In this document: one piece after another, positions 9,065 through 18,455 of the stretch
Position numbering within the stretch: position 1 is the first letter of the stretch
Layout: each line of letters begins with the position of its first letter
Notes under the pieces: model-generated
Told to the model about the DNA's origin: nothing
What the model saw: the letters and a program-made list of their open reading frames with translations, nothing else
Database searches by the model: none
Assembly: GCF_000002515.2 (NCBI RefSeq)
Contig: NC_006039.1
Coordinates: forward strand, 1,426,001-1,490,000
Direction of reading: 5' to 3'
Source: Kluyveromyces lactis
Taxonomy: Eukaryota > Ascomycota > Saccharomycetes > Saccharomycetales > Saccharomycetaceae
Length of the DNA stretch: 64,000 bases
Program-made: the position numbers and the translations under genes

Positions 9065-10903
9065 ATGGCAAAGAGAGGTGCAAAGGTCTCAAAAAGAGGG
9101 TCTAATCGTAGACAAGACCAGGAAGAAGATGTTGCCTATGGCATGAATGAGGTCGATGACTTTGCAAACAAGAGAGAAAAAGTGCTACTTGAGGACGCAG
9201 GTCTTGATCAAAGGGAACCAGAAGATGATTTTGATCTTTCAGTGGATGAAGAAGAAGAAGTGATGGGAATGTCAGATGAAGATAGTGAGGATGAAAGTGA
9301 AGAAGTTGAAGATGATGAAAGTGAACAAGAAGAATTAACAGGTGAAGCTGTGTATAAGAAGGTTTTTGGTAGGAAATTAGACGTTGGTGAGAATGCAGAA
9401 GAAGAGAGTGGTACTATGCTGGACAATGAGAACGCATGGGGTGCTTCTAAGGCAGAATACTACGGTGCCGATGACTTGGACGATGAAGAGACTGCAAGAG
9501 AGATAGAAAAGGAAGCTTTGCGCCAACAGAAGAAACATTTGGAAGACCTTCATATGGAAGACTATCTTGAGGATGAAGTTGATGAAGAATGGGTAAAAGA
9601 AGCTAAGGAATTCGATTTAGGTCAATTTAAAGATCAAAAGGATCAAGAACGTCCTACTGAAATCTCCCTTAGGGATGTTCTCAACATGGACTTAGAGAGA
9701 AAGGAAGGTTTCTTGAAGACATCCTTCCCAGAATACCTTCCTTTATCAAAGGAATTCAGTAAATTATCACCCGTTTTAGACGAGCTGAAACTCAAACAAA
9801 CTGAGGAGAATAATGAATTGATTCAGATCAAAATTATGGCATTATCTTCATATCTTGGAACAATTAGTTCATATTTTGCAGTTTTCTTATATGAATTACA
9901 GAATAACGAAGATTTCATTTCTATGAAAGATCATCCGGTAATGGAGCGTATTTTGGAGTGTAAAGAAATTTGGAGACAAGCTAGCGAACTACCGGACACA
10001 GAAGCAATACGCTTTGAGCAAGACTCTGACGCTGAAGAAAATATTTCGGATATTGGTGAACTTGATGAAGAACTATTACAAGAACAGGATGAACTGGACA
10101 GTGAAGCAAGTGCCAGTGACGATGAGGCAGAAGATGAGAATGAGGACGAGGAGGGTGATATGGAAAGCGAAGAAGAAGAAAACTTTGATATCGAACTTTC
10201 GAACAGAGCTGCAAACAAAGTTCAGAAAGACAGGATATTACAAGACGTTGATGACTTTGTTGAAGATGAGATTGCAGATGTTGATGTCCAAGAAAAGAAA
10301 ACAAGGAAGAAGACGTTACGTTTCTACACTTCCAAAATCGATCAAAAGGCTAGTAAGAAGACTGATAGATTCAAAGGTGATGACGATATTCCCTACAAAG
10401 AAAGACTTTACGAAAGACAACAGAGGCTACTTGAAGAAGCTAGAAAACGTGGCTTGCATGATAAAAATGCGGCAGATCTTAATACGGATGATATCAACTC
10501 GGATGATGAAAAGACTGCCAAAGACATTAAACGTGATGCCGAGAATGAATATTACAAGAGCATCAGGGCTGATAGACAACACAAGAAAGATTCCCGTCTT
10601 CAAGCACACAAAGAGGTGGCGAAAGCTGCTAAGGAAGGAAAATTGGCTGAATTGGCCGAACACATTACAGAAGATGGTAAACGTGCAATCAACTATCAAA
10701 TTCTAAAGAATAAGGGTCTAACACCAAGAAGGAAGAAGGACAACAGAAATTCGCGTGTCAAAAAGAGAAAGAAGTACGAAAAAGCTCAAAAGAAGCTCAA
10801 ATCTGTGCGTGCTGTCTACTCTGGTGGTCAATCTGGTGCGTATGAAGGTGAAAAGACTGGTATTAAGAAGAATCTAACGAAGTCTGTGAAATTTAAAAAT
10901 TAG
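9065..10903 (+). CDS. SAS10: Sas10/Utp3, small-subunit processome component
   Basis: Sas10 (Utp3) is a U3 snoRNP / SSU processome protein needed for early 18S rRNA cleavages in the nucleolus. The 612-residue protein starts MAKRGAKVSKRGSNRRQ; the frame is open upstream but has no earlier ATG. It has several very acidic Glu/Asp runs (about 55-110 and 330-380), a Sas10/Utp3/C1D domain (about 200-310) and a strongly basic C-terminal Sas10 domain. The latter contains LTPRRKKDNRNSRVKKRKKY and a GGQSGAYEGEKTGI motif that is highly characteristic. It is convergent with MSH5. Some long antisense frames are only shadows of its acidic repeats. Confidence 0.95.
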   Translation: MAKRGAKVSKRGSNRRQDQEEDVAYGMNEVDDFANKREKVLLEDAGLDQREPEDDFDLSVDEEEEVMGMSDEDSEDESEEVEDDESEQEELTGEAVYKKVFGRKLDVGENAEEESGTMLDNENAWGASKAEYYGADDLDDEETAREIEKEALRQQKKHLEDLHMEDYLEDEVDEEWVKEAKEFDLGQFKDQKDQERPTEISLRDVLNMDLERKEGFLKTSFPEYLPLSKEFSKLSPVLDELKLKQTEENNELIQIKIMALSSYLGTISSYFAVFLYELQNNEDFISMKDHPVMERILECKEIWRQASELPDTEAIRFEQDSDAEENISDIGELDEELLQEQDELDSEASASDDEAEDENEDEEGDMESEEEENFDIELSNRAANKVQKDRILQDVDDFVEDEIADVDVQEKKTRKKTLRFYTSKIDQKASKKTDRFKGDDDIPYKERLYERQQRLLEEARKRGLHDKNAADLNTDDINSDDEKTAKDIKRDAENEYYKSIRADRQHKKDSRLQAHKEVAKAAKEGKLAELAEHITEDGKRAINYQILKNKGLTPRRKKDNRNSRVKKRKKYEKAQKKLKSVRAVYSGGQSGAYEGEKTGIKKNLTKSVKFKN

Positions 10904-11000
10904 TACTAGATGATATTTAGTGTATCTATATACTCCATGCATTAAAAAAAAACTCGCATTATTCATTCGTGTAATATTTTGCTTTCTGAGTACTCACGAA

Positions 11001-13805
11001 TTAGCAGCTTTGTCCAGCATCCAATATTCTTTGTAGTTTTCTCCGTATTGCATGCTGTATCTTGTCAGAATGGATGGACTCAAGATCAAGATCCCATGCT
11101 ACAAACTCTTTCGCAATATCCTGGTCAATTCTAAATTGGTTCAATTCTTCGATAGTTAGTTTGCTGTAGTTCTTAGCAATGTCAAATCCATCTGCTATCT
11201 GAGTTGTAAGTTCTTGTGCTCTTTGGACAATGCTCTGCCTTAAGCCACAGTTTTTGGCACAGAATATACCAAAAGAGTTCGTGGCAATTCCGGTGCTCAA
11301 TTTGTACAAAAAGGTAATCATTTCATCTCTGGCATTTCCTTTATTTTCCTTTTCCATCACCTGCAATAAAATCTCGGTTTTATAGAATACTACACCATTA
11401 ATTTCACTAGTAAGGATGTTTGGACTGAAAACTTCGTTATAATGAGTAGATGCGATCACTCTAGGGCAAGACGAGCTCCTTGAAAAGTCCTTTATAATTG
11501 CTCCGAACATAGATAGGCCGTCAATCACATCTGTCCCTTTACCAAACTCATCAATCAAAAGTAAGCTTCTCGGCGTTGCCAATGACAAACACTTGGACAT
11601 TTGATTTGCATCAATCTCAAATGTACTCTGCGTCTTTGCTACAGATTCCCGAGTCACTACTCTGGTCAATATTTTGTCCACGAGACCAATACGTGCATTA
11701 TCAGCAGGAACGAAACAACCAATATGAGCAAGAAACACTATAAGTCCGTTCTGCGTTAAAAAAACAGATTTACCAGACGCATTAGCGCCAGTAATGACAG
11801 AAATTCTTTTGAAATTATTATTCCAAGTATCATTATCAAAAGTTCCGCCAAGCATGCGAAGGTCATTGGGGATGTATGTGTCTACAAGTGTTTCATATAA
11901 GGGGTGCCGGCCGTTTTCAATTTCAATTACACATTCCTTTTCCTCAATGACAGGCTGGACATAATTTTGGCTAATGGCGGTCTTAGCAAATGAGACTAAA
12001 ACCTCGAGCTCTGCGAAACATTTTCCTGACAGCAAAATTGCTGGCTTTGTATTCAAGACTGCATTTTGTAGTTCAAGTAGGATCTCCAACTCTAAATCGG
12101 ATATTATTCCATGAAGGTCACCATAGTGTTCGTCCATAACTTTCGTATCATCATTCTTGTAATATATTACATTCTGTTCTCTGAAAATTTCAGTCCAGTA
12201 TAGCACAGCTGGATCGAACATATCTTCTATGGATGCATCAACACATAGTAAATAACCAAGTTGTGGTAGATATATCGCATTTATCAAAGCATTTCGTCCG
12301 TTCAATTTTTTAAAAAGCTTCTCCTCATTACTCTGCAATGTTGATATTAGTGTATTGTTTGCCTCATTTGCCACAAGATTTAAAACACCTTCAAGCTCGA
12401 AGTAAGTTCCTCTTGCCTCATCTAGTTCTATACGAACTTTATCCTTTATAACAATCGCATCTTGGTTAAGGGACCCCTCCAAATCAAGAACACTTTCGGT
12501 TTTCTTTAATATCTTCAACATCATGCTTTTATCAAGGTCATTTTTTATGGTGTTAAATAACCGGCAATTATCTGAAGAATCGTAGAGAATATGGATTAAG
12601 TTTATGATCTCGACAGTTTTGGTACAGAAAGAAATATATTTTCTCCACACTGAGAGTTTTACTGCGCCTTTGCTCATTTCATTTACAATGCTGAATATAT
12701 TAGGCATGTACTTTAGAGAATTTGAAAGATCGTCGAATAATATCGCATTCTTGCCGTCAATTAGAGATCGTATCACCTTTTGTCTCTCTTCTATTAATAT
12801 TTTATTAGATAGTGGACTGGCTAACCAGGATTTTAGCAATCTTTTACCAAGTTCTGAAGTAGTGTGATTGAGCAAATCAAACACAGATGAATAGCCGGTT
12901 TTTGTTATTTCACAAAAATGTCCTGGTATCTGGATGGGTTTAAAAATATGTAAAGCCGCCAGAGTATCATCATCAAGAAAGAGCCGATCCTTCAACATTA
13001 ATTGTCTCACTATATTGACCTTTTCGAAAAAATTAAACATCTCACATTCGTCAAAATCAACGGCGGAGAAATGATCCATAGATTTTATCAAGCAGCTCAA
13101 TGACATGGTTGTCACTTTAGCGGCTTTGTTTGTACCCAATTGGTCCAAGATCTGAAATCCTTGAATATCTATCAATTGTTGGGACTCTTGAAAGTTGTTC
13201 CAATGTTGAACAAAATATTCTACTTTAAATTTGTCATGGGACTGCATCTGCAATCTAAAACTGCGCTCGATTGACAAAAATTTGAGGTTTTCATAAATCA
13301 CTTCCCCTAACCTGCTTGAACACAACACTACGCTAGGTTCATTTTCAAGTATCAAATTTTCTAGAATCAAGTTCACTTCATTCATATTTTCTGAACTTCT
13401 GGCATTAACAATAATGTCCTGATTTAGAACCGATAAAGTCTCTTGATTTATGTCCAATAGAGATATTCCAAGCTTGGACTGCTGTAGTTCCAAGCAGAAT
13501 ACTACTTCATTTTCCCAATTAATGCTTTGCTCATGCATGGTTTCATCTGCATATTTTTCCAATACATTTCTGTTTTCACCTTCGGCGGGTATTTCGGTAG
13601 CATTGCTATCCTGTATATTCCCAATACCTGGAATTAGTTCAGAATCGACCGACCGATCAATAAATAACGGACGTTTAGCCGTGACTGGCATTGTTGATGG
13701 TGATTGGTCTTGAATAATTGCCTGTACCGTTTCTTCCCTTCGTTTTCTTCGCTCTGTCAATAAACAGTGCAGTTTAGTTTTGAAAGTAAAACTGAATAAT
13801 CTCAT
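11001..13805 (-). CDS. MSH5: MutS homologue Msh5, meiotic crossover factor
   Basis: Msh5 forms the MutS-gamma clamp with Msh4, stabilising Holliday junctions for interfering meiotic crossovers; it has no mismatch-repair role. The C-terminal ATPase contains the Walker A ITGANASGKSVFLTQNG (about residues 668-684), the segment ARIGLVDKILTRV, and Walker B LLIDEFGKGTD. These fit Msh5 better than Msh4. MutS core and lever domains occupy the middle. The first ATG gives 934 residues with a basic N-terminal stretch; an internal ATG (protein MPVTAKRPLF) is an alternative start, so the true N terminus is uncertain. The gene lies 169 bp downstream of the CLB3 stop on the same strand, as in YDL154W-YDL155W. 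Confidence 0.93.
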   Translation of the reverse strand: MRLFSFTFKTKLHCLLTERRKRREETVQAIIQDQSPSTMPVTAKRPLFIDRSVDSELIPGIGNIQDSNATEIPAEGENRNVLEKYADETMHEQSINWENEVVFCLELQQSKLGISLLDINQETLSVLNQDIIVNARSSENMNEVNLILENLILENEPSVVLCSSRLGEVIYENLKFLSIERSFRLQMQSHDKFKVEYFVQHWNNFQESQQLIDIQGFQILDQLGTNKAAKVTTMSLSCLIKSMDHFSAVDFDECEMFNFFEKVNIVRQLMLKDRLFLDDDTLAALHIFKPIQIPGHFCEITKTGYSSVFDLLNHTTSELGKRLLKSWLASPLSNKILIEERQKVIRSLIDGKNAILFDDLSNSLKYMPNIFSIVNEMSKGAVKLSVWRKYISFCTKTVEIINLIHILYDSSDNCRLFNTIKNDLDKSMMLKILKKTESVLDLEGSLNQDAIVIKDKVRIELDEARGTYFELEGVLNLVANEANNTLISTLQSNEEKLFKKLNGRNALINAIYLPQLGYLLCVDASIEDMFDPAVLYWTEIFREQNVIYYKNDDTKVMDEHYGDLHGIISDLELEILLELQNAVLNTKPAILLSGKCFAELEVLVSFAKTAISQNYVQPVIEEKECVIEIENGRHPLYETLVDTYIPNDLRMLGGTFDNDTWNNNFKRISVITGANASGKSVFLTQNGLIVFLAHIGCFVPADNARIGLVDKILTRVVTRESVAKTQSTFEIDANQMSKCLSLATPRSLLLIDEFGKGTDVIDGLSMFGAIIKDFSRSSSCPRVIASTHYNEVFSPNILTSEINGVVFYKTEILLQVMEKENKGNARDEMITFLYKLSTGIATNSFGIFCAKNCGLRQSIVQRAQELTTQIADGFDIAKNYSKLTIEELNQFRIDQDIAKEFVAWDLDLESIHSDKIQHAIRRKLQRILDAGQSC

Positions 13806-13951
13806 TCTTTTCACTTTTAAAGTAAATTTGTGCTGGAAATGAAATTTAAACGAAATATAACATTAGATAAAGAAGTGAATTGACACTTTTTCTTTGCTTT
13901 CTTTGAGTTAAGTACTATCTAGATGTGTCGGGAAGGCGTATGAGTAATGAT

Positions 13952-13958
13952 TAGCCGC
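13952..13958. promoter_or_regulatory. Weak URS1-like core upstream of MSH5
   Basis: TAGCCGC about 150 bp upstream of the MSH5 ATG matches seven bases of the meiotic URS1 element (TAGCCGCCGA in S. cerevisiae) but diverges after that. Listed only because MSH5 is a meiotic gene; it could be chance. Confidence 0.2.
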
Positions 13959-13974
13959 TCTCTTTTTGTCGAAT

Positions 13975-15309
13975 TTATTTCTGTTCCAACCGACTCTCGG
14001 CCATTGAAATCCACTTCGCTACTACAAAAGCAGATTTCCTATGGCGACTCCTCGAGTACTTATCGAATATTGCTTTGTGACGTTCTGTTGCATGTCTGCA
14101 TGAATCCAAAATCATTGTTGCCAACGGTATTAATTGCTCTTCTGTGTAACCGGAATAATATATGTGTTCGTCAGACCAACCTGTGAGTCCGATAATGATT
14201 TTACTCAAGTAATATGCACCTGCAGCAAGCCAAGATGGTGGCGCTGCTATTATTTCTGGCTCCATTATGGAAGTTTCCAATAAATATTTAGCCACGGTTC
14301 TTGTATCGTATTCATAATCATCCGCTTTACTAACTCTTCTTAAAAATGACATTGGACCTGGCCATCCAAATTCGAAATTTAACGTATTGATCATGAATCT
14401 TTCTGCCCTTAGAATCTCTTCTCTAGTGTATGCATTGTCCAGCATATACAGCATATCTTTCAAAGTTGGACAGTTGATCTCCTCGTATTTGGAAGCAATG
14501 AATAGAGCTGCTGCACCGACTAATTGCAACCTGTTCAAAGTGACTTGTTTCTTTGATAAAAACCTATCGATAATGTTTACCGTTAAAAATAACGTCTCAG
14601 GTAACAACTGGAACCTATCGTGGACTTGAACAATCCAATCGATCAACGTTGATCTGTATTTCCACGTTAGTTCCGGTTGATGTTCGATATACCTGGGATT
14701 CGGCGAAAATTTCCTCTCCAAAAACTTCAAATGTTCAAAAATTTCAATGGTATATTCCGATACCATAACAGGGTCCCATGTGTCCTCATCGTTAGGGTCA
14801 GGCTCCTCACGGTGTAACCTCTCATACACATATTGATATAACCTCTCTGAATGTTCCGTTACCACCGGCACTAACGGCGTAAAACTTTCATCTACGTCTT
14901 CCATTTCCTCACTTATATCTCCGCCTGTTTCTGCTTCTTCATCTTCTTTAAAAGCTAGTGCCTCACTATCAGTCTCCGCATCATCCTCATCATCTGCTTC
15001 AACCTCAATCAAATGGTGTTGTACTGTTTCGTTACTATTGCTAGACAATTGTTGCGACCGTATACTCTCAGTACTCACAGAAGAAACAAGAGTCTGTTCT
15101 CGTAGTTTTTGAGCCCGTGCTACTACTAAATCATCGTCATGACCACTAAACAAATCATTCTCCTTCGCATTCTTTACCCTTTTCTCCTTCAAGAATCCAG
15201 CATCAACAAACGCTTTCTTGCTGTCACCGTCAACACTAAACCGATTGGCCCTATTGTTAATCTGTGAAGTAACATCACCAAGTGCTACCCTTTGCTGCAT
15301 TTGCATCAT
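13975..15309 (-). CDS. CLB3: B-type cyclin (ancestor of the CLB3/CLB4 pair)
   Basis: This mitotic B-type cyclin should activate Cdc28/Cdk1 in S-G2 and spindle assembly. The 444-residue protein starts MMQMQQRVALGDVTSQ, so a destruction box (R7xxLGDVT) sits near the N terminus for APC/C-driven turnover. An acidic linker follows, then the cyclin N box (about 205-330, with WKYRSTLIDWIVQVHDRF and the typical KYEEI segment) and the cyclin C box to the end. A TTG lies one codon upstream of the first ATG and is not used. By position it corresponds to both CLB3 (YDL155W) and CLB4 (YLR210W), consistent with an unduplicated ancestor. Confidence 0.93.
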   Translation of the reverse strand: MMQMQQRVALGDVTSQINNRANRFSVDGDSKKAFVDAGFLKEKRVKNAKENDLFSGHDDDLVVARAQKLREQTLVSSVSTESIRSQQLSSNSNETVQHHLIEVEADDEDDAETDSEALAFKEDEEAETGGDISEEMEDVDESFTPLVPVVTEHSERLYQYVYERLHREEPDPNDEDTWDPVMVSEYTIEIFEHLKFLERKFSPNPRYIEHQPELTWKYRSTLIDWIVQVHDRFQLLPETLFLTVNIIDRFLSKKQVTLNRLQLVGAAALFIASKYEEINCPTLKDMLYMLDNAYTREEILRAERFMINTLNFEFGWPGPMSFLRRVSKADDYEYDTRTVAKYLLETSIMEPEIIAAPPSWLAAGAYYLSKIIIGLTGWSDEHIYYSGYTEEQLIPLATMILDSCRHATERHKAIFDKYSRSRHRKSAFVVAKWISMAESRLEQK

Positions 15310-16001
15310 CAATCAAAGACGCGGACTGAAGAACAATTAAAAAAAGAACACAATAAGCACAAATCTTTATTCAAAGCCAAGTATTCAATTCCTGGATGAA
15401 TATCCCTTCCTTAGTAACTAAATATGAATTCAGAAGAAAAGTAGAAAACTCGATGTTATACCAAACTAAATCGAACCGATATAAAGGTACAATGGCTCTA
15501 TAACATAACGATACGACCTCTAGCAGAGAATCCAAAACTTATTTGTATCCTCCAAATTTGATATATTATGTATGAAGAGTGAAGTTTTCCTGATGAAATC
15601 TTTAAAAGAGAAAAATGTTCAAATCGAGGAAAAGTGTAAACACAAAAAAATAAAAAAAAAAGGTTCACCATACAAAAACTCTTTTGGGCAATATTTCCTT
15701 TTCTGGATATAATTACTTGTTTGGGAATTCTCTTTTTATCATGTTACACGACGCGTGTTGGACCCATTTTTGGCGTGTCGTCAATTACGTTATAGAGAAG
15801 AAGAGCTAAGAATGGAATTTTGGAAAATTAGAGCTTTAAGCTGGCTCAGTATGCATGGTCTGCCCGTGGATGGAATCAATTATCAATATTGATATACTTG
15901 CAAGTTCACAGGAGGTGATTAGTTGTATACTCTGTTGCTGGATTGCTTGCTGGTTAGGTTCCAACGTTTTGAGCTTCTAGTAAGATAAAAAATCATTGAC
16001 A
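15310..16001. promoter_or_regulatory. Divergent cyclin / mannosyltransferase promoter
   Basis: This 692-bp divergent region contains one ACGCGT (MCB core) at 15751-15756 within an imperfect inverted context (ACACGACGCGTGTTGG). It lies about 440 bp from the cyclin start and 250 bp from the mannosyltransferase start. It also has A-rich runs near 15643-15660. Which gene uses the MCB is unclear. Confidence 0.45.
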
Positions 16002-17825
16002 ATGGGTATCTATAGGCCCAGAGCTGCCATTAGAAGGCTGTTCTTGGTGGTACTGATAGTAGTCGTTCTTAATGTCACCGTTTTCTTTCATGAACCGACA
16101 AAGAATTATATCGTCGATACATACCACGGTGCATTAGATACAAGCAGGCCTGATTCGCAGAGCAGTTTACCAAGCGCACCAAAGCTTGACAGAACAGATG
16201 CTAGTGATGAGTTTTTCAAGACATTATTTGCGCAGTTGGAAGGTGCAGCTCCAATGAAGAGAGAATTTGGTTGGGGTGATATTAAGGCTAAAGAGTGTGA
16301 TATGGGGGACGTTGGATTCGATTCCAATGGTCGTGATGAGAGGTTAAGTTATGATAATTTGGCCAAATGTTTGCAATTACCCGAGAGTAACTATAACTCT
16401 TTGAAGAATGGCCATGAGAAATTTGTTAAATACTTGAGTACAGTTGATACAAGTGCAAGTCAGTTGGAACAAATCTATGCAACTAAGAGAGGGATTGTTA
16501 CCGTGGGTGGACGTAGGTACTCATTGCTTTCATATTTGATGATCAATATGGTGAGAAGAAGTGGCAGTAAACTACCGATTGAAGTTGTCATTCCTCCAGA
16601 TGACGAACCCGAGACCGAGTTTTGTGAATCGATCTTGCAATTTAACGCTAGATGTATTTATTTCAAGGATAGATTACCAACCTCGCTATTGGCAAACTTG
16701 AGTGTGAAATCTTATCAGGTGAAAGGTATAGCCTTGTTACTTTCATCTTTTCAGGAATTTGTCCTTATCGATTCCGATAACATGCCATTGAAAAACATCG
16801 ATGAGGTGTTCGATTATAACGTATTCAGGGATCATGGTATGGTTATTTGGCCAGATATTTGGAGAAGAATGACATCTCCACAATTCTACCAATTGGCAGA
16901 GGTTCCGATCGATTTCACTAAACGTGTGCGTAATGCAGGTGATGAGTTATCTCCAGTATCTCGTTATGACAAGCTAGAAAACACAGTAAGTGAAAACAAG
17001 GCTAAGGTGCCAATGCATGATTTCCTTGGCACTCTACCGGACCCAACTACAGAGTCTGGTCAAATGATCGTGAACAAGAAGACTCATTTGAAGATGTTAC
17101 TCTTGGCATTGTACTACAACCAGTATGGACCAGAATACTATTATCAACTATTTTCGCAAGGAACTTCAGGGCAAGGTGACAAGGAAACGTTCGCTATGGC
17201 TGCACATATCTTGAAGGAACCATTCTATCAAGTTAAGAAAACGTTTGGTTTTGCTGCGTATATGGATCCAAGAGAGGGTAAAAGCGAGTTCCAAGGTGCC
17301 GGTTTGTTACAACATGACCCAGAACAAGATTACAGATATTGGAATATTCTTAAGACTGAAATTGAGGGGCAACAAGAAAAGTATGGTACGTTTGATGAGG
17401 ATTACCATATTAAGAAGACCTTCTACGACAAGATGCTAGGTAAAGTCGGCGATCAACCTCGTGAACACTTATTCCTTCACGCAAGTTACCATAAATATGA
17501 TCCATGGAATCTGTACAATGAAAAGAATTTGATGCATTCAGACGGGAAGCAATTTAGAGCCTATCCTTGTAGTTCTACAGCATTTAAAGGATTTGATGTG
17601 GAATTGTTCCTTTGGGAGATTGTTAACAAGATCGTCTGTTCAGAAAATCCGGTGAAGATGGCTTATATAGATAAACTGAAAGAAGACACTGATAAATTCA
17701 AAGCAGTCTGTCAATTCACTAAGGACAGAGTCAACCATCTCAATGAAACACATGACGAATACGTATCGTACATGGGAGCTACAAGTAACGAAAAACATTG
17801 TGTCGACATCAAAAGAGGACACTGA
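16002..17825 (+). CDS. MNN2/MNN5: MNN2/MNN5-family Golgi alpha-1,2-mannosyltransferase
   Basis: Mnn2 and Mnn5 add alpha-1,2-linked mannose branches to the outer chain of N-glycans in the Golgi. The 607-residue product is a type II membrane protein. It has a short basic N-terminal tail (MGIYRPRAAIRRL), one hydrophobic signal anchor (about residues 11-29) and a large lumenal catalytic domain. Family segments include GIVTVGGRRYSLLSYLMI, LPIEVVIPPDDEPETEFC, the presumed metal-binding LIDSDNMPLKN, VMWPD-like VIWPDIWRRMT, ESGQMIVNK and GDKETFAMAAH. It is not expected here: it interrupts the cyclin-CMR1 neighbourhood that is contiguous in S. cerevisiae. Which S. cerevisiae paralogue it equals cannot be decided by eye. 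Confidence 0.88.
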   Translation: MGIYRPRAAIRRLFLVVLIVVVLNVTVFFHEPTKNYIVDTYHGALDTSRPDSQSSLPSAPKLDRTDASDEFFKTLFAQLEGAAPMKREFGWGDIKAKECDMGDVGFDSNGRDERLSYDNLAKCLQLPESNYNSLKNGHEKFVKYLSTVDTSASQLEQIYATKRGIVTVGGRRYSLLSYLMINMVRRSGSKLPIEVVIPPDDEPETEFCESILQFNARCIYFKDRLPTSLLANLSVKSYQVKGIALLLSSFQEFVLIDSDNMPLKNIDEVFDYNVFRDHGMVIWPDIWRRMTSPQFYQLAEVPIDFTKRVRNAGDELSPVSRYDKLENTVSENKAKVPMHDFLGTLPDPTTESGQMIVNKKTHLKMLLLALYYNQYGPEYYYQLFSQGTSGQGDKETFAMAAHILKEPFYQVKKTFGFAAYMDPREGKSEFQGAGLLQHDPEQDYRYWNILKTEIEGQQEKYGTFDEDYHIKKTFYDKMLGKVGDQPREHLFLHASYHKYDPWNLYNEKNLMHSDGKQFRAYPCSSTAFKGFDVELFLWEIVNKIVCSENPVKMAYIDKLKEDTDKFKAVCQFTKDRVNHLNETHDEYVSYMGATSNEKHCVDIKRGH

Positions 17826-18455
17826 ATATACAACGCGTATTTATTTCCGATGTATAATTATTAAACTGTAACTGTTATAAACCATAGCATTATGACGGAT
17901 ATATTGTAACACCTTTTTTTTCTGGTTCTTATTCAATTCGAGCTCCATCGCCACTTATGACAGTAGCTGGAAGCTTGGCGCTTCATATCCTAACCATTAG
18001 CACTTAGACTGCTTCAATCCTGATGGCGCTAACTTCATTACTCGTCCTATCTGTCATTCTTTGTTCTGCCTCCAGCTTTTACTGTCATAATTGGACTTTA
18101 TCTCCTTACCCGATTGGGACATTCTAAGCGATCAATCTAGTGCAACCTCGCTCAAGGATCAAATGACGATATGATATAAACACAAGTACAAAAGAAAGCC
18201 CATAAGCGTCTAACGTTTCTCCCAGGTTATTATCTTAACCTATTCGTCCATGTGAATCATACTAGCACCGAACAGATTATCAACAATTTACTCCTCTATA
18301 GTGTCACTTTTGGATATAAGTTGGAAGCATTTTGAACCAGAACTTTCCCCAGAAACAGAAAATCAGAAATTAAGGCATCACTGTAAAATCAAATAGTAGA
18401 TTTGAAAGCTTCATGCATAACAGACAACATTTTACGTAACTGAATTAGAACAGGG
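17826..18455. other. Intergenic: mannosyltransferase 3' flank / Zn-cluster gene promoter
   Basis: These 630 bp hold one Reb1-type site (TTACCCG, 18106-18112) about 345 bp upstream of the Zn2Cys6 gene. I looked for a small RNA here because the stretch is less AT-rich than its surroundings, but saw no box motifs I can defend. Confidence 0.4.

Noticed and set aside
9931-10304. Ser-rich and His/Leu-rich antisense frames in SAS10
   Set aside because: Complement of acidic GAA/GAT repeats; no independent evidence.
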